From: Bacteroidia bacterium
Lineage (GTDB): Bacteria > Bacteroidota > Bacteroidia > Chitinophagales > Saprospiraceae
Length of the DNA stretch: 9,985 nucleotides
NCBI GenBank assembly: GCA_030431945.1
Contig: JAUIIF010000115.1
Coordinates: 1 to 9,985, forward strand
Reading direction: 5' to 3'
Shown here: one piece after another, positions 6,686 through 9,985 of the stretch
Layout of the letters: the number at the start of each line of letters is the position of its first letter
How positions within the stretch are numbered: position 1 is the stretch's first letter
Made by a program: the position numbers and the translations under genes
The notes under the pieces: generated by a model
Databases searched by the model: none
What the model was told of the DNA's origin: nothing
What the model saw: only the letters and a program-made list of their open reading frames with translations

Positions 6686-8287
6686 TCACTTCAGGCTATT
6701 CAGGAATTTGTAGAGGTCTTCCTTAGGCTCCAGCGCCAGCTTCTTACGGAGCCGGGAGCGGCTGACGTTGACACTCGACGGCAGCACATTCATTAATTCG
6801 GCGATTTCCCGTGTAGTGAGGCCGGACTTCAGGTAGGCACACAGGCGTTGGTCATAATTGGTGAGCTCCGGGTATTTTTCGTTGAGCTTCGCGAAGAAAT
6901 TCTGGTGTAATTCTTCCAACTGAATGGTGAAGCTGTCATCTTCCGAGTCGGCATAATTGGCCAGTATCCGGCTCAGTTGCGAGAACTGAAACTTGGGGAC
7001 ACTCACTTGCCCTTCAAGGGCATTCATTTTTTCTTTCAGTGCCTGGAGGACTCGGCCTTTTTCATCGTTTTCCTTGGCCTTACGGGCCAATTCAATGGTT
7101 TTGCTGCGTAACTGGTTTTTAATTTCCCCCAGGGCTTCCTCCAGCATGGAGTAGCGCTTCAGCAGGTCTTCCTGTGCGGCGGCGGCCGCCTCGAGCCGCC
7201 GGGACTCTACCTGCGCTACTTGTATTTCTTGTTGCCGTTGTCGCAATTTATAGCCCTGCCACAAATGACTTAGATACAAAAGAGCAACAAAGCTGAGGGC
7301 GTAGCCCACGTAGGCCCAGGACGTCCGGTACCAGGGGCAGGCAATACTGAAACTGACGGACTGCTCGGGAATAACCTCCTGACCAACCTTTGCTTTTACC
7401 CGAAAGGTATAGCTGCCCTCCGGCAGGTTTACGTAATCAACGTGCGGCTGTGCGGACCACGTACTCCAGCCGTCAGTATGATTTTCCAGACGGTATTGAT
7501 AAGTCGCGTGTTCCTGCTGGGGAGCTATAAAATGAATCCGAATATTGTTAAGGCGGGACGGAATTTCCTGACCGGAGCCTACTAAGTTGGTCGTGTCATT
7601 ATTAAAAGCACTAACGGAGCGGATGACCAGCGGACCGGCAACGGAGGGTTGCGTAGCCAGGTCCGTATTTTTCAGGGCAAAGCCGTTGTGTACAGGAACG
7701 AAACTATAGTTTTCGTTGAGCACGATTGGCTGATAAGTTCCCGGTAAGGGATTGGCTATTTCCTGCATGGTGGGCGGGCGTGCAGTGGCCACAAAAGTGT
7801 CGGTGGCCGCTTGATAGCGGTAAGCGGCGGTTTGGGTGATTACTTTCAGGGTATCTGAATCCTGACGTAATTGGGGCAACTCGCCGGCAAAGGACCGGAC
7901 AGGGAAAATTTTCTGTCCGGTGATTTGCTGGTTTTCATCCAGGCGAGCTCTGATGATGCCGAAATTCGGAAGATTCAGCCAAAGGGTTTCCTTGGTTACC
8001 GGGAGGAGCTGATCACAAGCGCCCTGTACGGGCGGTATTTTTTTGACAAACGTCCAGCGATCTGCTGTTTGCCGAAACAGTGAAATGCCGTTGTAACTCC
8101 CCGTAAGGAGTTGCCGGTCGCCGAACGGGCTGATCGCCAGCACGCCCTCTCCTTCCCGGAGGGGGATGAATGAGTTGTCGCTCAGCTGAAACAAGCCGCG
8201 ATCATGTCCGCAAAGGATACTCCCCTCTACCACGGACAGGGCCCAGACCTGCCCGGAAGAACCCGGGACTAGTTTGAAATCCGGCAC
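6686..8287 (-). CDS. Sensor/transcription factor, C-terminal part: propeller end, Y_Y_Y, TM helix, coiled coil, LuxR-type HTH
   Basis: This is the output half of a membrane-anchored one-component regulator. Counting from the GTG at 8287, residues 1 to about 220 continue a beta-propeller that would face the periplasm. About 245-315 form the triple-tyrosine (Y_Y_Y) domain, with YQYRLENHTDGWSTWS at 263-278 and LPEGSYTFRVKA at 288-299. A single transmembrane helix is at about 321-343, a long coiled coil at about 345-425, and a LuxR/GerE-type helix-turn-helix at about 486-517 (LTTREIAELMN, then SSVNVSRSRLRKKL). There is no histidine kinase or receiver domain, so sensing and DNA binding lie on one chain. 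The GTG start is only the first usable codon: the frame reads back 14 more codons (LYYTEWEALNNGPS) as normal family sequence to the break near 8329. That shows this is the downstream part of the gene at 8316-9380, not a separate protein. Without suppression of the break it would lack signal peptide and half its propeller. Confidence 0.85.
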   Translation of the reverse strand: MPDFKLVPGSSGQVWALSVVEGSILCGHDRGLFQLSDNSFIPLREGEGVLAISPFGDRQLLTGSYNGISLFRQTADRWTFVKKIPPVQGACDQLLPVTKETLWLNLPNFGIIRARLDENQQITGQKIFPVRSFAGELPQLRQDSDTLKVITQTAAYRYQAATDTFVATARPPTMQEIANPLPGTYQPIVLNENYSFVPVHNGFALKNTDLATQPSVAGPLVIRSVSAFNNDTTNLVGSGQEIPSRLNNIRIHFIAPQQEHATYQYRLENHTDGWSTWSAQPHVDYVNLPEGSYTFRVKAKVGQEVIPEQSVSFSIACPWYRTSWAYVGYALSFVALLYLSHLWQGYKLRQRQQEIQVAQVESRRLEAAAAAQEDLLKRYSMLEEALGEIKNQLRSKTIELARKAKENDEKGRVLQALKEKMNALEGQVSVPKFQFSQLSRILANYADSEDDSFTIQLEELHQNFFAKLNEKYPELTNYDQRLCAYLKSGLTTREIAELMNVLPSSVNVSRSRLRKKLALEPKEDLYKFLNSLK

Positions 8288-8315
8288 GGAAGGCCCGTTG
8301 TTTAATGCCTCCCAC

Positions 8316-8333
8316 TCAGTGTAGTAGAGTACC
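8316..8333 (-). other. Frame break splitting the sensor gene
   Basis: Reading leftwards, the first frame gives FYLGT then LLH and a TGA (8316-8318). The next frame, from 8329, gives LYYTEW, which continues the family sequence. Propeller proteins of this kind typically read YLGTNQGLYY at this point. Restoring that needs 11 bases, or minimally two, so a small deletion of 3n+2 bases fits. A sequencing or assembly error at this point would look the same. No slippery heptamer for programmed frameshifting was seen. Confidence 0.75.
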
Positions 8334-9380
8334 GAGATAAAATATGCCCTCGTGCAGCAGGCCCGTTTGGCCCGTCCCTACCTGACCAGGCTGGTCGAGG
8401 AAGTACGTGACGTTGCTGCTCAGGTTAACGGCTGCAATGCCAAAGTCCATCCCCAACCAGAGCTGGCCCCGTTCGCTGTAGTGCATGCTGAGGATGGTAT
8501 TATTGAGCAGGCCCTTTTGTTTGTTGAGGTGTTGAATAATGTTTCCTGCCAAATCCGTAATGTAGACGCCGTTTAGAATTGTCCCGAACGCGTAGTGGGT
8601 GTCACCAATGGTGGTGAAACTGAAAGCCTGATCTTTTTTGAGGTAGGCGTTTACTTCATTAGCGAGTGGCTGGAGTTGCCCATCGGTTAATTCGAATAAG
8701 CCTTGTCCCCGGGTAACGACCAACAGCCTGTCTCCTTGCGGATGCACCCCGGTGATGAGGGGAGGGTCGGGGAAATCAGCTGAAAAACTTGCCAGCGGGG
8801 TAAGGTTAAACCCGTCGAATCCGTAGAGCCCTGATTGCTCATCAAATACGTAAACCGTATCTCCTGAACCATGACTGCCGTAGAAGCGGGAAGGTGCCGG
8901 GAGCTTAGTGAGTTGCTGTTCCTTGTACAGGTAAACGTTGTTGTGGGAGACAAACACGTAATCTTCCTCAATTTGGTACGTCCCCCAGAATTCTTCGTTC
9001 AGTCCTTTGGTACTTTCCCGGAATGGATTGAGGGAAGTGTAGTGCAGTTGATTTACGTTGTTTTTTTGCCAGCGGCCAAAGTCTTTATCTGCACCAGTGT
9101 AGAGCACGGAGTCTGCGGCAATAAACAGGGAGCGGGTAAACCCTTTGCTACCGGTATAGCGCTGCCAGCGGGCTCCGTCAAACTCGAGGAGGCCCTGGTC
9201 CGTAGCAAAGTAAACGAGGCCGTTGGCGGCAGACTTAATCTCCCAGGTTTTGCCCGGGGTGCCATACTGATCCGGCGTAAAGTTCCTGATCCGGGGAACT
9301 CCTTTACCGGGGAAAGCCTGTGCGCAGAGGTCGGGGACACCAACGAACAGCAACGTCGCTAAAAGGAGTAACTTATCCAT
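8316..9380 (-). CDS. Sensor/transcription factor, N-terminal part: signal peptide and beta-propeller, ends at a frame break
   Basis: This 354-codon frame encodes the sensing half of the regulator continued at 6686-8287. Residues 1 to about 21 are a Sec signal peptide (Lys3, a hydrophobic LLLLATLLFVGV core, then LCAQA as probable signal peptidase I site; the Cys is not in a proper lipobox). The rest is made of propeller blades of the two-component-regulator type, for example ANGLVYFATDQGLLEFDG at about residues 52-69 and RGQLWLGMDFGIAAV nearer the end. It would lie in the periplasm and bind an unknown, probably glycan-derived, ligand. The ATG at 9380 is preferred to a TTG one codon earlier. 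The start lies 41 bp after the glycoside hydrolase stop, so the two are probably one transcript. The frame stops abruptly at GTLLH; joined to the downstream frame the gene would encode about 900 residues, normal for the family. If the break is real, this part would be a secreted, non-signalling propeller. Confidence 0.85.
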   Translation of the reverse strand: MDKLLLLATLLFVGVPDLCAQAFPGKGVPRIRNFTPDQYGTPGKTWEIKSAANGLVYFATDQGLLEFDGARWQRYTGSKGFTRSLFIAADSVLYTGADKDFGRWQKNNVNQLHYTSLNPFRESTKGLNEEFWGTYQIEEDYVFVSHNNVYLYKEQQLTKLPAPSRFYGSHGSGDTVYVFDEQSGLYGFDGFNLTPLASFSADFPDPPLITGVHPQGDRLLVVTRGQGLFELTDGQLQPLANEVNAYLKKDQAFSFTTIGDTHYAFGTILNGVYITDLAGNIIQHLNKQKGLLNNTILSMHYSERGQLWLGMDFGIAAVNLSSNVTYFLDQPGQVGTGQTGLLHEGIFYLGTLLH

Positions 9381-9421
9381 CAAGGTGAAAGGTAAGTAAT
9401 CCCGGCCAGCTGCTGGAGGGG

Positions 9422-9985
9422 TTAAACATACTTCAGCTGCTCGTCCTTGTCCCAGAGCCCCCAGTAGGCACCTACGTCTCCTTCCGCACCAACCTTCCAG
9501 GATTCGTCAAACGAAGAGAAGTAAAAAATTTCTATTCCCTTCTCCCGCGACCAGTGCTGGGTATTGATGAAGTACTTCATGGCGTTCTCCTCGGAGGGGA
9601 TGGCCTCTTGTTTTCCTTCTCCGTGGCTGGGCCAGCCGGTTTCGGTGATGATTACTTTTTTCCCTTTTCCGGCTTCGACGGCTTGCTGGTACATCTGTTT
9701 CATGTACACCAGCGAGTGGTCCATGCCGCAATTTTCCCAGTAGGGGTAGCAATTGGCGAGGATGACGTCACAAGCATCAACAATTTCCGGGTGGAGGCTG
9801 AACTCGTAATAGGCGTCTACGTAACCCACCTGTACGTGCGGGATTGCCGCCTTGACCTTTTTGATGGTGGCCAGTAGCTCTGCTGCCGGTAAGTCATCAC
9901 GGTACAAGACTTCGTTGCCTACGGCGGCGATGTCGACGTATCCCTCCCGGGCCAGTTTGATCAACCCTTCAATTTCCTTCTCGTT
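9422..9985 (-). CDS. Glycoside hydrolase family 17 (beta-1,3-glucan-active), C-terminal 187 residues, cut by the right window edge
   Basis: The visible part is the catalytic C-terminal region of a GH17 TIM-barrel enzyme, which cleaves or transfers beta-1,3-glucans such as laminarin or curdlan-type polymers. Counting from the edge, the acid/base glutamate is Glu25 in AAVGNEVLYRDD (20-31) and the nucleophile is Glu115 in VIITETGWPSHGEG (111-124). IPSEENAMKYF (129-139) and FYFSSFDESWKVGAEGDVGAYWGLWD (from residue 154, key residues Phe159, Asp160, Trp163, Lys164 and Trp178) match the fungal/bacterial GH17 ending rather than the plant one. The N-terminal part, including any signal peptide or lipobox, is outside, so its location is unknown. 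The frame reads open through the window edge; there is no start here. It precedes the sensor gene by 41 bp on the same strand, suggesting a common operon and a role in sensed beta-glucan metabolism. Family assignment is strong; exact activity (endo, exo or transferase) cannot be told. Confidence 0.9.
   Translation of the reverse strand, partial: NEKEIEGLIKLAREGYVDIAAVGNEVLYRDDLPAAELLATIKKVKAAIPHVQVGYVDAYYEFSLHPEIVDACDVILANCYPYWENCGMDHSLVYMKQMYQQAVEAGKGKKVIITETGWPSHGEGKQEAIPSEENAMKYFINTQHWSREKGIEIFYFSSFDESWKVGAEGDVGAYWGLWDKDEQLKYV

Noticed and set aside
8871..9362. 163-residue plus-strand open frame opposite the sensor N-terminal half
   Set aside because: It is antisense to a clear signal peptide and propeller sequence and resembles no known protein.
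9400..9420. Palindrome CCAGCTGCTGG between the glycoside hydrolase and the sensor
   Set aside because: The centre is a single base, so no RNA hairpin can form from it, and nothing else suggests an operator.

Overview
The window looks like a chromosomal segment of a Bacteroidota bacterium with fairly high GC; a Lewinella/Saprospiraceae-type organism is my guess. Three things point this way. The sensor gene on the right has a propeller, triple-tyrosine, membrane-segment and LuxR-HTH layout that is typical of the phylum. Most start codons lack a Shine-Dalgarno sequence. Several upstream regions carry TACATTTG/TACATTTA boxes like the Bacteroidota -7 element (TAnnTTTG). No rRNA, tRNA, CRISPR array or insertion sequence was seen.

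Left part (1-4415) is a two-carbon aldehyde/acetate module. On the minus strand are the first 401 codons of an AMP-forming acetyl-CoA synthetase (1-1203, running off the left edge) and, upstream of it, an AraC-family regulator (1309-2208). Divergent from the regulator is an AldB/ExaC-type aldehyde dehydrogenase (2413-3936). A strong intrinsic terminator follows it (3969-4006), then a small DUF779 protein (4077-4415). The enzymes would take acetaldehyde to acetate (dehydrogenase) and acetate to acetyl-CoA (synthetase), with the AraC protein as the probable local switch. DUF779 is a frequent but functionally unassigned neighbour of this dehydrogenase class.

Middle part (4416-6685) starts with a 358-bp gene-free stretch holding a plausible promoter. 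It leads to a 597-residue, cysteine-free, Ala/Lys/Leu-rich, mostly helical protein that I cannot place in a family (4774-6567). It stands alone, converging with the sensor genes on its right.

Right part (6686-9985) reads on the minus strand. The C-terminal 187 residues of a family 17 glycoside hydrolase (beta-1,3-glucan type) are followed after 41 bp by a membrane-anchored sensor/transcription factor. The sensor is split in two frames at about 8316-8333. The N-terminal half has a signal peptide and propeller; the C-terminal half has propeller, Y_Y_Y domain, transmembrane helix, coiled coil and LuxR-type HTH. The halves fit together as one gene of about 900 codons that has suffered a small deletion, or a sequencing error. 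The pair suggests local control of beta-glucan metabolism.
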